Shown piece after piece: positions 53,372 to 64,000 of a stretch of 64,000 nt of DNA. The notes below the pieces were generated by a model. That model made no database searches. It was not told the origin of the DNA and saw nothing but the letters and a program-made list of their open reading frames with translations. The position numbers and the translations under genes are program-made. Position 1 is the stretch's first letter; each line of letters starts with the position of its first letter. This DNA is from Stictocephala bisonia (Eukaryota; Arthropoda; Insecta; Hemiptera; Membracidae), in the NCBI GenBank assembly GCA_035578905.1, contig JAQJVL010000156.1:1736001-1800000 (forward strand), read 5' to 3'.

Positions 53372-53840
53372 TCACTGTATGGACTTCGATAAAGACTGAT
53401 CAAGACTGTATTCTGCTGCTTGATCAGACAAGTCTTGGAGTTTGCCTCTGTAGTCTGGGAACCATATCAGGCTGAACATATCATAGACCTTCATCATATT
53501 CAAGACAAATTTATTCGAATGTTTGGGGTTCGTCAGGGAGTTCCCTACAGAGAGGTTCAAATTTCGGTTTTGGCATCAGAAATGGGTTTGGCAGACTTGG
53601 AGGCTCGACGGAAGATTCAAGATGTCTTATTCCTATACAAGCTTCTCTAAGGTGCAATCGACTGTCCTCAGCTTCTTGAGAGGACCCACATCCGCACTCC
53701 TCTTATTACCACTAGATCTCAGGAATTGTTTGGCAGAGAGCAACACGCAACGTACTCAGCCAAAACAGCTGCTTGGCCCGGATCCAGAGACTTGGTTGTA
53801 ACATATCCAGTGATGTAGACGTCTTTCATACAAAACTCTT
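53372..53840 (+). pseudogene. LINE RT C-terminal fragment
   Basis: VLEFASVVWEPYQAEHI, then HHIQDKFIRMFG, LADLEARRKIQDVLFLYKLL and, after a frameshift, GAIDCPQLLE and RSQELFG, the post-RT region of R1/Jockey-type LINEs. No catalytic motif. Confidence 0.75.
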
Positions 53841-54004
53841 GTTATTTAAACAGGCTGTTTAACAAATTCTGGCTGGTAGATGATTTAAAAACACACAAAC
53901 TTTTATTTTGTTTAAAAATGAAGATATTTGTTGCACACTTACATTCAGATTATTTTGTTAAGAGTTGTTATGCAATAGTGTTATTTGTTGTTTATAATTT
54001 TAGT

Positions 54005-54580
54005 CCTAGAAAGTACTAGGTGTATTTTTAGATTCTAAGCTGTTTTGGAGTATTCATATTGAAAATATCTGTTTCAGACTCTCAAGAGTTATTTGCTTGT
54101 TGAGTAATTTAAAAAGTTTAGTGTCTAAAGAATATATTTTTTTTAAATGCTTACTATGACTTGACATTATTTTAATTTATGGGCTCCATTTATGGGTAAT
54201 CAGCATGATACTGAGAGTGTTCTGATTTTAAAACAGAAGCAGCGAGAGTTTTAACAAACTCCTCATATAAGGTTCACTTCAGACCACTTTTCCAGAATGA
54301 ATGTATCGTGACGTGATCAATTTGTATATTATAAGGTTACAAGTAGTATAAGTAATATCCCTTTGAGAAAAGAAATAGATATTCAACTCGGTCAAACCGC
54401 ATGCTTGATTTTCCTTTTGCAAGGTTAACAAAAACTCATAACTCTTTTATGTCAGTGAACATGAAATTATTTTATAAATTACCAATCAATGCACATTATA
54501 CAGCTGAGAACAGACTCAAGAGTGTAGTTTATAATTGGCCAATAGAAAGGCCTTTTTATTCTGTTTATGATTTTTAAAAG
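54005..54580 (+). pseudogene. LINE RT fragment, same family as 31040
   Basis: VLGVFLDSKLFWSIHIENI and FRLSRVICLLSNLKS correspond to FLGVYIDNKLSWKPHIDYV at 31.2 kb. The rest is full of stops. Confidence 0.65.
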
Positions 54581-55339
54581 TTTATCTACTATTGATAATG
54601 TCTTTTAAATTATTTTAAAAGTTCTATTCTACTCAACTCGTTCAATTAAAAACACACATATGGTTTGCTATGTCGCTATTCACCAAAGACAGTGGGATTT
54701 AAATCTGAGAATTGGTTGTATAACCATTAATGACAGAATCAATCAGCTGATTTCAGCAACAGTAGTGACAAAGTCCCATTCAATAAAGATTGGCTGAATA
54801 CGTAGTTCAGCATTCGCCTTTTATTACCAAAGTCGATTTACGAAATGTAAAGTTACTGGCTAATGTAAAGTGTACAGTTACTAATAATGCCTGTCAACCT
54901 TTGTTTCAACTACTGGGAAATACATTAAAAGTTTGTACTGTCACATCTTATAATTCTATTTAACTGTGTCGGTTCTATAAATAGTAATTTAATTTTGTAA
55001 TTGGATTTCAGCTAAATGGGTCAACTAAATTCATAATGATGAAACACAAATTGCTTATTATATGATTTTACAAGTTGTGTGAGCAAGATATTTTTAAAGA
55101 CATGGTTAATTTTAGTTTGAAAGTTGTTTAGATGAATCTGACTTACTTAGTATCTAATTGTCATTCAAACATCTAGTTTACCCACTATTCATAACTAATT
55201 ATCACCTAAAGTTATTACCATACCAAGCTTAGTGTAAAATAAAATAAGTAAATTTGTTAATTTTAAGTATAAAAAACATATAATTATTTAATTCTATGGT
55301 AATGCCAGTAATAAATTTAGAGAGAGATATCAAATTTAT

Positions 55340-56538
55340 TTACAATTTTAAACATTGAAACATTGTCAAATTTACAAAACATACATAAACAAAGTCTTTC
55401 TTTATAGCTTTGTGAGGTACAACAGTTAAGGTATTTATCCACACTATAGAACGGACGATGCAAGAGGCGCAGTGGTTGAGTGCATGCTTCAATTTCTCGG
55501 ATCTGGAGCTCTTTATTTCCTTAGGTAGCAGGTTGAAAAATTCCGTCGTAGTGTATGGTTTCTGCTCAAATCTTCTGGTGTGATATGCCGGGAGGTTGAA
55601 ATCATGGGCACTGCGCGTGTTGTGGTGATAAACATCCTCATTGTGCTGTGGACGTAATGAGTAAGCAAAGGAGACAACTTCGAGGATATATGCGTTTACC
55701 ACCGTATGGATTTTCCATTCCACAAATTCTCCTCTGCAGCTCTCTCCAGTCCAAATCGGCCGTTTTTATTTGTACTGATCTTTTCTGAAGAAGCAACATG
55801 TGATTCATATGCTGCTGACACATGGCATCCCAGAAAACAATCCCATACCTAATGTGGCTGTCAATCAAAGTGTGGAATCCTGTTTTTATTGCCTCATCGT
55901 GCTGACTGCTTTTACACGCCTCAGAGCGAAGATGCTGCTCAATTTCTTGCAGAGCCCGTCAATATGCTCCTCTCACTTAAGTTCGCAATCCAGAATTGGA
56001 CAGAGATGTTTTATGGAGGTGACACTCTAGAGATTTCTTCCTTCATCCTGCACATGATAAGCTATCTGGGGTTTTATTTAATACTACAGTACTCCGCAGC
56101 CATGTTGAGAGATATGAACGACTCCTCCTCAAGGTCTTTGTTTTTGTAGGTGATTGGCTTTGGAGGACTTCAAGTTGCTGGGAAATAAACCCAAACATAG
56201 GCTTAGATTGACGATGTGAACTAGAGATGTAAATAGTTCATGCTGACAGTATTTTACTGTTCTTAAAGAGAACTCATCCAGCCCGAAGGAGCTCTTGTTC
56301 TTCATTACTCCAATTAATTTCCTTAGTTCATTTTCAGATGTTAGTGCTTAGTGTTTCAATGGAAAAACAATCTCAGGTGCTCTGATAGAAAAACTTTGGG
56401 TTTTTCAATTTGAATATTCTTCAGGATTTCATCGACTATAGATGTGAAATAGCTATTAAATGCATTGGCAAGTTCTACAAAATTTATACTGTCATCAATA
56501 CTTTCAATTTCCATATCACTCAGACTGTTGGCACTCAT
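55340..56538 (-). pseudogene. LINE with internal RT deletion
   Basis: From 56538 the minus strand reads NFVELANAFNSYFTSIVDEI, then SGLDEFSLRTVK and IVNLSLCLGLFPSNLK (start of the RT). It then jumps past the palm to DSHIRYGIVFWDAMCQQHMN and the C-terminal tail YHTRRFEQKPYTTTEFFNLL with a PKEIKSS end. The catalytic Asp boxes are gone. A different family from the 44-kb LINE. Confidence 0.75.
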
Positions 56539-56987
56539 AATAATTTAGATCATACAAGTATAATTTAGTAATAAAATATAAAATGTTAGTATAACACAAA
56601 AGAATAAGAAAAACAGTTATAAATTTATACAAACATATTAAACTTTATAATAATAAAAAATATAAACTTAAAAATAATTACGGAAATATACAAAGTAAAA
56701 ACAACACTTCACTTTGTTTGATTAGGTTACTTTTTGATTGTATAAGAATAAAACAAATGAAACCAAAATAAACAATCACATTGGATGGAACATCTGTAGA
56801 ACTGCCGTTACTATTGGCAACACCGCTAGGCGAGAGGTGTAGAGGGGAGTGTCTTCGGCACAATCGGCCAAGCTTACAATGATATGATATGGACTCTAAT
56901 ATTTTATCACTGTTAGCCACTTAAATAGTAAATTATTTAATTAACTGTGTCATGTAAATATGAATAGTAATTTTTTTAAATGATTTA

Positions 56988-57057
<70 letters not shown>

Positions 57058-59025
57058 TGTTAAATTGGAATCTACTGTCCAATCTATATGATAAGTGGAA
57101 TTTTAAATGTATGCCTATCTCAATATAGAATTACTTGTATGTGGAATAAAATTTATTGACAAAGTCTATTCTACGTTTTTATGTCAAATGATGAAAAAAG
57201 TCTTAATTCTTTGCTGGGAAAAGTTACAGTGGGTGGGGGAGCCCATTTAGATGATAGCTGCAGCTGTTTTGAAGTGGCGAAACTCCTATATTCTGTTGGA
57301 CATTTTTTACTAGAATTTGCTTTTGAGCCAATATCTAGCAAGTGTGCATTTCAAAAACTATTCCTTGGAACGGTAGATCAGGTATAGTGTGAAATATGTA
57401 GCTTATTGTTGAGTACCATCACTGTCTGGATACACAAAGTGTATGTAATGATTGGTTCCCCTCCACACTTAGTCAATCAATAGTATGCCTGTCAGCAATT
57501 ACAAATAGCAGTACCTTAGTTTTCATTGCACATACTTTCATAACACCTAAACCAAATGCAAATTAAATTAAAAACTGTTTTATCTGAAATGAACTGTGTA
57601 TTTACAAATAAATTTTTCCAATTCGTATTTATATAAAAAACTAGTTTTTAGCGTGTTCACATCTTTTCTAAACTGTCTTCTTCAGCATTTTCGTCAAAGT
57701 ATGACACATTATTCCAAGGGTTTTAGCAGTTATTGTAACACAGTAAGAGTAGCAGGGAGAATTGTTGGAAAACAAGTATGTTATAGAGCATACTTTTGGA
57801 ACTGCACGAATTTAGTAGTGAGTCTTGCGTGGAAGGCATTCTCATCAAAAGAGGATGTAGCATACTGCAACTATTTTTTAAATACCCGTACTGTAGTAAG
57901 TAAAAAGGCTTGACTTCAATATTGAGGAAGTTTTCCCAGTAGTAAATCTGTGCAGCACACCTTAGTGACCTGCACATTGTGGCAGTCTGATGTGCAGGCC
58001 ATCTTACTTATGTTGTTAACAACAGATGGGTTTGTTGTTTCTTGAATGTGGTAACTTTCATTGCAGATTTCTCGTTTCATTCTCAATAAACTCAAGTACA
58101 AAGGTTCTTAATGGCTTATGGAGGCTTCTGTTGGTGCCCGTTCATTCAAGAGTGACAAAATACCAAGGACTTCGATATGAATTTTGTCATAACTGTAGGC
58201 AGTTTTTTTTGTTTCTATCTTGTTGGTTGTGAATCATCCAGTTAAACAAAGTAGGGCTAATTGCACCTTACAGAATCTGCTCCCGAGGGTTTCCGCTGCT
58301 ACGAGTTTTTTCAACTCTGTCTGTTTTGAGAAAATTTTGGGCATGGAGGTACCTCATATCCTCATGTCATCTTCAACATGATCGCTTTTTAGACCTCATA
58401 CTTCTTTTAAGGTTTGATTATTGTATTCACAATAACATAATGTTGGATTAGAAAAATCCAAATAAGTGCAATATTTTACCATCTGTAACATGGATTTTAT
58501 ATAAAAAAGATACCGAGACATTAACGGTTTATTTTCATTTTGGAATAAGTAACATTGCCATTGACAGTTTGTTAACGATTAACAGAGAATTTCCTCCAGT
58601 TCTGATTTCATGCTCTACATTTTTTATTGACGCATAATTATAACAACAAACGAATGCTTAATGCAGAAGTCAAACCTTTATACTTACAGTTAACAAGGGT
58701 TCCTAACCATAGTAATTAGAAAAGTTGGTAAGTATCATGCGCATTTAGCATGACGTTAGTAGGGAGAAGTGGCAACCCAGTTAAACAACAATCAAGAAAT
58801 AAACACAAAAATACTGGTTTTAACTACCACGGTTCTTATTCAAGTTTATCAAAGGTAAATACTGTAGATTGTTTACAGTTTAGGTAAAAGCTTTCATGTG
58901 ATTGGTAGATTTGGTTACCATTAGTTAATATTTTATTTATTTATACATTTATTTTACAGATTTGGCCTTACCAAGTTTGATATAACTTGTCAGTGAGGTT
59001 CATGTAATAAACATATATATATATA
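56539..59025. other. No gene seen
   Basis: AT-rich, with the TA microsatellite at 56990-57050. Two plus-strand frames (57181-57387 and 57596-57913) have fair composition but no recognisable domain. Confidence 0.4.
56990..57050. repeat. (TA)n microsatellite
   Basis: About 30 TA units. Confidence 0.95.
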
Positions 59026-62000
59026 CAGGGTGAGGCAGACCACCCGTGCAGCATGTATAGCAGGAAAACGGTTTGGTCTAGTGGCCTAAAACAAAATGCT
59101 TTCCCCCTATATTGCATATGGGGAGTCCATTAAAAATGTTTTCATCAACCTTTTCGTAAAGAGTGTTGAAAAACTAGGGGCCATGGGTTCGAATCTCAAA
59201 ATTATCAAATGCAAACCTATGGCAAATAATACATCATTTTAAAGGTCTTGTTGAAAGAAACTCATTGGTGAAAACAAAATTCATTTATCATGACACATTT
59301 CAAAATGGCGGCCATTTTTGTGAAAAATATTGACGTTTACGGAATACCCTATAGTTTTCTTACTGTTTGAGATAGGTTCATTCCAATTTCAATTTCTTAC
59401 TTGCAAAACCTTCAGCTTCACTCTGATATGCCGCATGACTACTTTTATCATCATTTTGATATTGGCCCCCTAATAAGAATTTTGAAAAATTAAAAATTCC
59501 CTAAAGTCAAAATTTTTAAATAGCAACATGCATCATGTTGTATATCATTTTAAAGCGCTTGTTAAGACAAACAAATTTTGCATTACACTTTTTTTGTATC
59601 TCCAGTGGTTTTTGAGAAATAAGCACAAACGTGTTTTTAATAATAATTTTCCCAACTTTTTACGTTACTTTGGCCATTGACATCCAAAAATGAAAGCACT
59701 GAGTCAAAATCTAACATTTTAATTGCGTAAATCGAAATAAGGAATTATGTAAGCAAATTTATTTTTTATTAAGATATTTCAATTTGACAAATACAGGCAA
59801 AAAGCGTTTTACATTAAGTACTGTGTTTTCATTGCTAATAATACTGATATGGTATTATTACTAATCTGGTATTATTACAATCTGGTTTAAAGCTTATTAC
59901 TAAGATAATCTTGAAGGGAATATGTGGCAGATGGCCTTTTGGTTCCGGATTTGTATGATTCGCTAAAATTAAGAGACCTTTGTAAAAAACAGAAATCACC
60001 ATAATTGTAATTTTATCATTTAAAATTGTTTGTTGTATATTTATACTTTAATATTATAAATAAATATTAATAGTTTTTATACACAGTACCATTACTCGCT
60101 TCGCATGGTTAGGTACCTTTCACAATCGGCCTTTACTGTTCTGTACAACCAGTTGATACTTTGCTCCTGGGTTACTGCAATTATTATTAATCTTATGATT
60201 GTTTAATCAGCTGATTATTTTCAGCTGTTTATAAAATCAGCTGTTCTAGTGCATTATTGTACACTTCATGTTAGTTCCTGAAACAAAACTTATTTTATTT
60301 GACAACCACTTTAATTCTCCATTTTACTCCTTATTTTGTCCTTTTATTGTGAATGATAGTTCTGTATTTATTGAAATGCCGTACACAAATGAAGAGGCTT
60401 TCCAAATGCTAATGGTGTTAGGCGAATGTTTCCAGAATTACTCAGCTGCTGCGAATCTCTACGCAGAACGTTATCCAGACAGAGAAGTTCAATCACGAAT
60501 GGCCTTTCAAAGACTTGCTAGTCGTGTGCGTGAAAAAGGACAGGTTCAGCCTGATTTCAATAAAGGAAAAACCCTAGCTAGGCCTGTAAGAAGTGATACG
60601 GCACCAGACATTTTGGCAGCGGTTCAACTCAATCCAACTGACTCGTCCAGAAGAATAGCTCTAGATGCGGGTGTGAGTCAAAGGTCAGTGTTGAGAATCT
60701 TGAAAGATAACAAAATGCACCCATACAAGATATCATTACACCAAGAACTGCATGGTGATGATAGCCATCGAAGAATGAATTTTTGTTTGTGGGCTAGGGA
60801 AATGTTACAACAACGTGAACATTTTTTTCGTAATTTACTGTGGTGTGACGAAGCAACTTTCCGCAGTAATGGTGAAGTGAACCGCCATAATATGAGGTAC
60901 TGGGCCTATGAGAATCCACACTGGATGCGAGAGGTTGATAACCAGAGATACTGGACTTTGAATACTTGGTGTGGCATCCTTGGTAGAAAAATTATAGGTC
61001 CCTTTTTCTTCAGAGAACACCTAGTTGGAGACACTTATAACAACTTTTTGCTAAACCACCTGCCTAACCTATTAATAGATATACCCGACGAAGACATAGA
61101 AAATTTGTGGTTCATGAATGATGGGGCACCACCTCACTACGCCAACGTCAGATAAACTCTTGATGAACACTATCCTGAAAGGTGGATTGGAAGAGGTGGT
61201 CCTGTCAACTACCCTCCAAGATCTCCTGATTTAACTTGTATGGATTTCTACTTGTAGGGTAGGCTGAAAGATTTAGTGTACAAAAGACGACCAACAACAA
61301 TCGAAGATATGATGCAGAGAATCAGACATGGTATAAATTCTATCAGTGGCGAAGAAGTATTGCGAGCTGTAGATAGCTTCACCTCCAGAATAGATTTATG
61401 TATAGAAAATAATGGTTTTCAATTCGAGCACATGTAAACTACAGTAAAGTAAATTCAGTTGGATTCTGGATATTTTTGTACGATACTCTTATTACTTATT
61501 AATTTTTTAAGGTTGCAATTATGTTAAAAGTTAGAAAATAAATACAAGAATTTACAAATCTTGTAAAAAATACAAATCGTGTATTTTTTTAAGAGACATT
61601 AAGAGTAAAAATACCAATTTATATTTTTTTAAATCTGATCATTTTTTAAAATACAAAATGTATGGCCAAAGTAACGTAAAAAGTGGGAAAATTATTATTA
61701 AAAACACATTTGTGCTTATTTCTCAAAAACCACTGGAGATACAAAAAAAAGTGTAATGCAAAATTTGTTTGTCTTAACAAGCGCTTTAAAATGATATACA
61801 ACATGATGCATGTTGCTATTTAAAAATTTTGACTTTAGGGAATTTTTAATTTTTCAAAATTCTTATTAGGGGGCCAATATCAAAATGATGATAAAAGTAG
61901 TCATGCGGCATATCAGAGTGAAGCTGAAGGTTTTGCAAGTAAGAAATTGAAATTGGAATGAACCTATCTCAAACAGTAAGAAAACTATAGGGTATTCCGT

Positions 62001-62310
62001 AAACGTCAATATTTTTCACAAAAATGGCCGCCATTTTGAAATGTGTCATGATAAATGAATTTTGTTTTCACCAATGAGTTTCTTTCAACAAGACCTTTAA
62101 AATGATGTATTATTTGCCATAGGTTTGCATTTGATAATTTTGAGATTCGAACCCATGGCCCCTAGTTTTTCAACACTCTTTACGAAAAGGTTGATGAAAA
62201 CATTTTTAATGGACTCCCCATATGCAATATAGGGGGAAAGCATTTTGTTTTAGGCCACTAGACCAAACCGTTTTCCTGCTATACATGCTGCACGGGTGGT
62301 CTGCCTCACC

Positions 62311-62313
<3 letters not shown>
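59026..62313 (+). mobile_element. Mariner-type transposon with ~650-bp terminal inverted repeats
   Basis: The element begins CAGGGTGAGGCAGACCACCC and ends with its complement. Both ends abut TA, inside a TA-rich run. The arms 59026-59677 and 61662-62313 are near-identical reverse complements with only a few differences, such as ACAAACGTG against ACAAATGTG. The centre encodes one Tc1/mariner-like transposase broken by two stop codons. TIRs of this length are unusual in the superfamily, where 20-250 bp is common. Arm identity suggests recent insertion or gene conversion. Confidence 0.92.
60376..61437 (+). pseudogene. Tc1/mariner-type transposase (DUF4817-like N-terminus), two nonsense codons
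   Basis: The frame runs from MPYTNEEAFQMLMVLGE (preferred start 60376; an upstream ATG at 60268 adds 36 residues unlike the family) to the TAA at 61435. The N-terminal helix-turn-helix resembles DUF4817. A second HTH contains DAGVSQRSVLRIL. The DDE/D core has LLWCDEATF (Asp 1), FMNDGAPPHY (Asp 2) and PPRSPDLTCMDFYL (Asp 3, about 40 residues after Asp 2, so not the classical DD34D spacing). TAA at 61153-61155 and TAG at 61255-61257 interrupt it. The latter replaces the Trp usual after FYL. No frameshift is present, so the copy died recently. Confidence 0.9.

Positions 62314-62395
<82 letters not shown>
62314..62395. repeat. (TA)n microsatellite at the mariner's right flank
   Basis: About 40 TA units directly outside the right TIR; a shorter TA run lies outside the left TIR. 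The element probably inserted into this microsatellite. Frames with Tyr-Ile repeats here are artefacts. Confidence 0.95.
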
Positions 62396-62400
<5 letters not shown>

Positions 62401-62819
62401 CTTTTGTATCCAAAATTAGGTGGTTTAGGGCGGCACTACAATCTTATACTTATTTCAGCAGTTACAATGAAAGTGAAATTTGGGACATGCCAGCTATGGT
62501 TGCACTGTCAGTCCATATTAATTTTACACCAAAGAAACTGGTTTGAATTTTTAAATTCCTGCCCATTCCAGTGTCTTCCTTGCCCATAACAATTGTTTAT
62601 CTTCATCTGTGCGTAATGTAAGTTCTGGAGATACATGAAGTGCGTTCTGTGGCCGACACTGCCCATCGGCCTGTTGCTTTTCCTAATATAATATTGTAAT
62701 ATTCATGAAATTTCAATTAGCAAGAAATAAATTACAATATATTACATTTACAATGTGAGCAAAATATAACTTTGTTTTAAAGTAAAGTTATTCAATATCA
62801 GAAGTTTACTTATTTGTTT
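62396..62819. other. No gene seen
   Basis: Non-coding; nothing assignable. Confidence 0.45.
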
Positions 62820-63990
62820 TATTGAATTCAACCCTTTTGGCGTTAATTGCCCCATAAAACTGAATTCATTCGAATTTATATTTTCATCTGGGTAAGGCTG
62901 AATTTCATTACCGTACAGTATTCCTAAACACTTTTTTGCAGATTAATTATCTGGTATAAATGACTCTTTGCTGCTGTACCCCAGACTGATATTCCATATC
63001 TTAGCAATGATTCAAAAAAAGGCCTTATATATTGTATGCTTTACTTTTGGTGTTGCTTTATTTTTAATTTATACATTATAGCAGCACATGGCGTAAGTTT
63101 TTTATGCAGTGACACTACATAATCCTTCCATGTTAGTTTACTGTCAACCATTAGTCCTAAATATTTTGTGACATTTACCTGTTTAATATCTTCACATTGG
63201 CCCTGCTCCTCTCCGTGTAAACAACAACAGTTTTAAAGTTTTATACTGTTCTCTTTTTCAGTACTTATATTTTTTTTATGAATATGCATAACATTTGTTT
63301 TCTGGCTGTTTATGATCAATCCTTTGTCGTGAGCCCACTTACTGAAAATTTTAAAATCTCTCTGGAGCTGTTCCTCTGTTATATTTAGGTGCCTATCTCT
63401 TGTTAGGATAAGCACATATCCTAACAAAAGAAAAACATATTTTTGGAAATAAGGTTGAGTGGAAGAGAGGACTTAATAGTCCTAACTCTGCCTCATAAAG
63501 ACAATTTTCATTTCATTTCACATCATCTGCAAACGCCCATATGTGGCTTCCATTTATTCTATTTAATATATCATTCATATAAATTATAAACAGGGCAGGA
63601 CCTAGCTGACTGCCTTTGAGGAACACTATATTCAATATTTCTTTCATCACTAATAGTGTTTAGTGCTTTGACAGAAAGTTTTCTACCATTAAGATAGCTC
63701 TTGAACCATTTTAATTAGGAGCCCCTCACTCCTATTTTGTGTAACGCTGAAATTATGCTGTTATGTTCCACTGTGTCAAAAGCCTTAGAAAAATCGATAA
63801 ATAAGGCTAGACCATGCTCTCTATTATTCATTATTTCATTAGCTACATTTGCAAATTCCTGTAACAGATTTTCTGTACTGCAATTCTTTCTAAATCCATA
63901 TTGTTTACTATTAAGTATATTATTTTCTGCTAGATATTTATTTAAACAATCCAATACATATCTCAATTATTTTATCTAAGGAAGTTAAAA
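62820..63990 (-). pseudogene. LINE reverse transcriptase, continuing past the window edge
   Basis: The minus strand from the right edge reads NSKQYGFRKNCSTENLL, ALFIDFSKAFDTVEHNSII (first catalytic Asp) and a shifted GPALFIIYMND. The catalytic box HIWAFADD (63540-63522) follows, then an insert, then YVLILTRDRHLNITEEQL, WAHDKGLIINSQKT, KYLGLMVDSKLTWKDYVV and a YGISVWG block. Frameshifts and the insert inactivate it. Confidence 0.82.
63419..63521 (+). mobile_element. LINE 3'-end insert inside the catalytic box region
   Basis: A plus-strand segment ending CATAAAGACAATTTTCATTT and a short TTTCA tail interrupts the minus-strand RT directly after its F-A-D-D codons. The tail matches the LINE 3' end near 11160. 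It is a severely 5'-truncated insertion. TCCTAAC at its start mirrors GTTAGGA just outside. No clear target duplication was found. Confidence 0.7.
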
Positions 63991-64000
63991 TCACAATCGG

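Noticed and set aside
57181..57387. Possible exon (GGGAHLDDSCSCFEVAKLL) with a CAG/GTATAG donor
   Set aside because: Composition and donor are suggestive, but the acceptor is poor and I recognise no family; too weak to call without transcripts.
62222..62589. Tyr-Ile repeat proteins
   Set aside because: Translations of the TA microsatellite.

Overview
The window is AT-rich, intron-rich and repeat-rich animal DNA, almost certainly from an insect. The element mix (TTAA-flanked piggyBac-like elements, mariner and Tigger/pogo elements, Penelope, CR1/Jockey-type LINEs, tRNA-derived SINEs) suggests a hemipteran, but that is only an inference. There are no bacterial genes, operons, CRISPR arrays or rRNA.

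One host gene can be rebuilt completely. It is a minus-strand, six-exon gene running from 49992 down to 21939. It encodes a 427-residue type II membrane glycosyltransferase of family GT49, best matched to B4GAT1 (beta-1,4-glucuronyltransferase 1, the Golgi enzyme that primes matriglycan on alpha-dystroglycan). All five introns are phase 0, all splice sites are GT-AG, and the DxD motif and C-terminal tail are intact. A second host gene is seen only as one plus-strand exon near the left edge (942-1406); I do not recognise its product.

The rest is introns and intergenic DNA packed with transposable elements. 0-9 kb: the unknown exon, a Penelope-like element tail with a hammerhead-like motif, and three TTAA-flanked elements. 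9-21 kb: a foldback family, a 950-bp inverted repeat, LINE tails, a SINE, a mariner relic and a nested TIR element. 21.9-50 kb: the GT49 gene. Its introns hold Tigger/pogo elements, SINEs, minisatellites, a possible solo LTR nested in a Penelope pLTR, a piggyBac derivative and a nearly full-length dead CR1-type LINE. 50-64 kb: more LINE fragments, a long inverted element carrying a perfect 53-bp-arm palindrome, a 3.29-kb mariner-type transposon with about 650-bp terminal inverted repeats and a transposase broken by two stop codons, and a LINE reverse transcriptase leaving the window.

No new multi-gene system is evident. The most distinctive items are the long-TIR mariner, the foldback family with a one-sided end, the Penelope/hammerhead-like repeats, the dispersed 30-50 bp minisatellite family, and the perfect palindrome at 52.7 kb.
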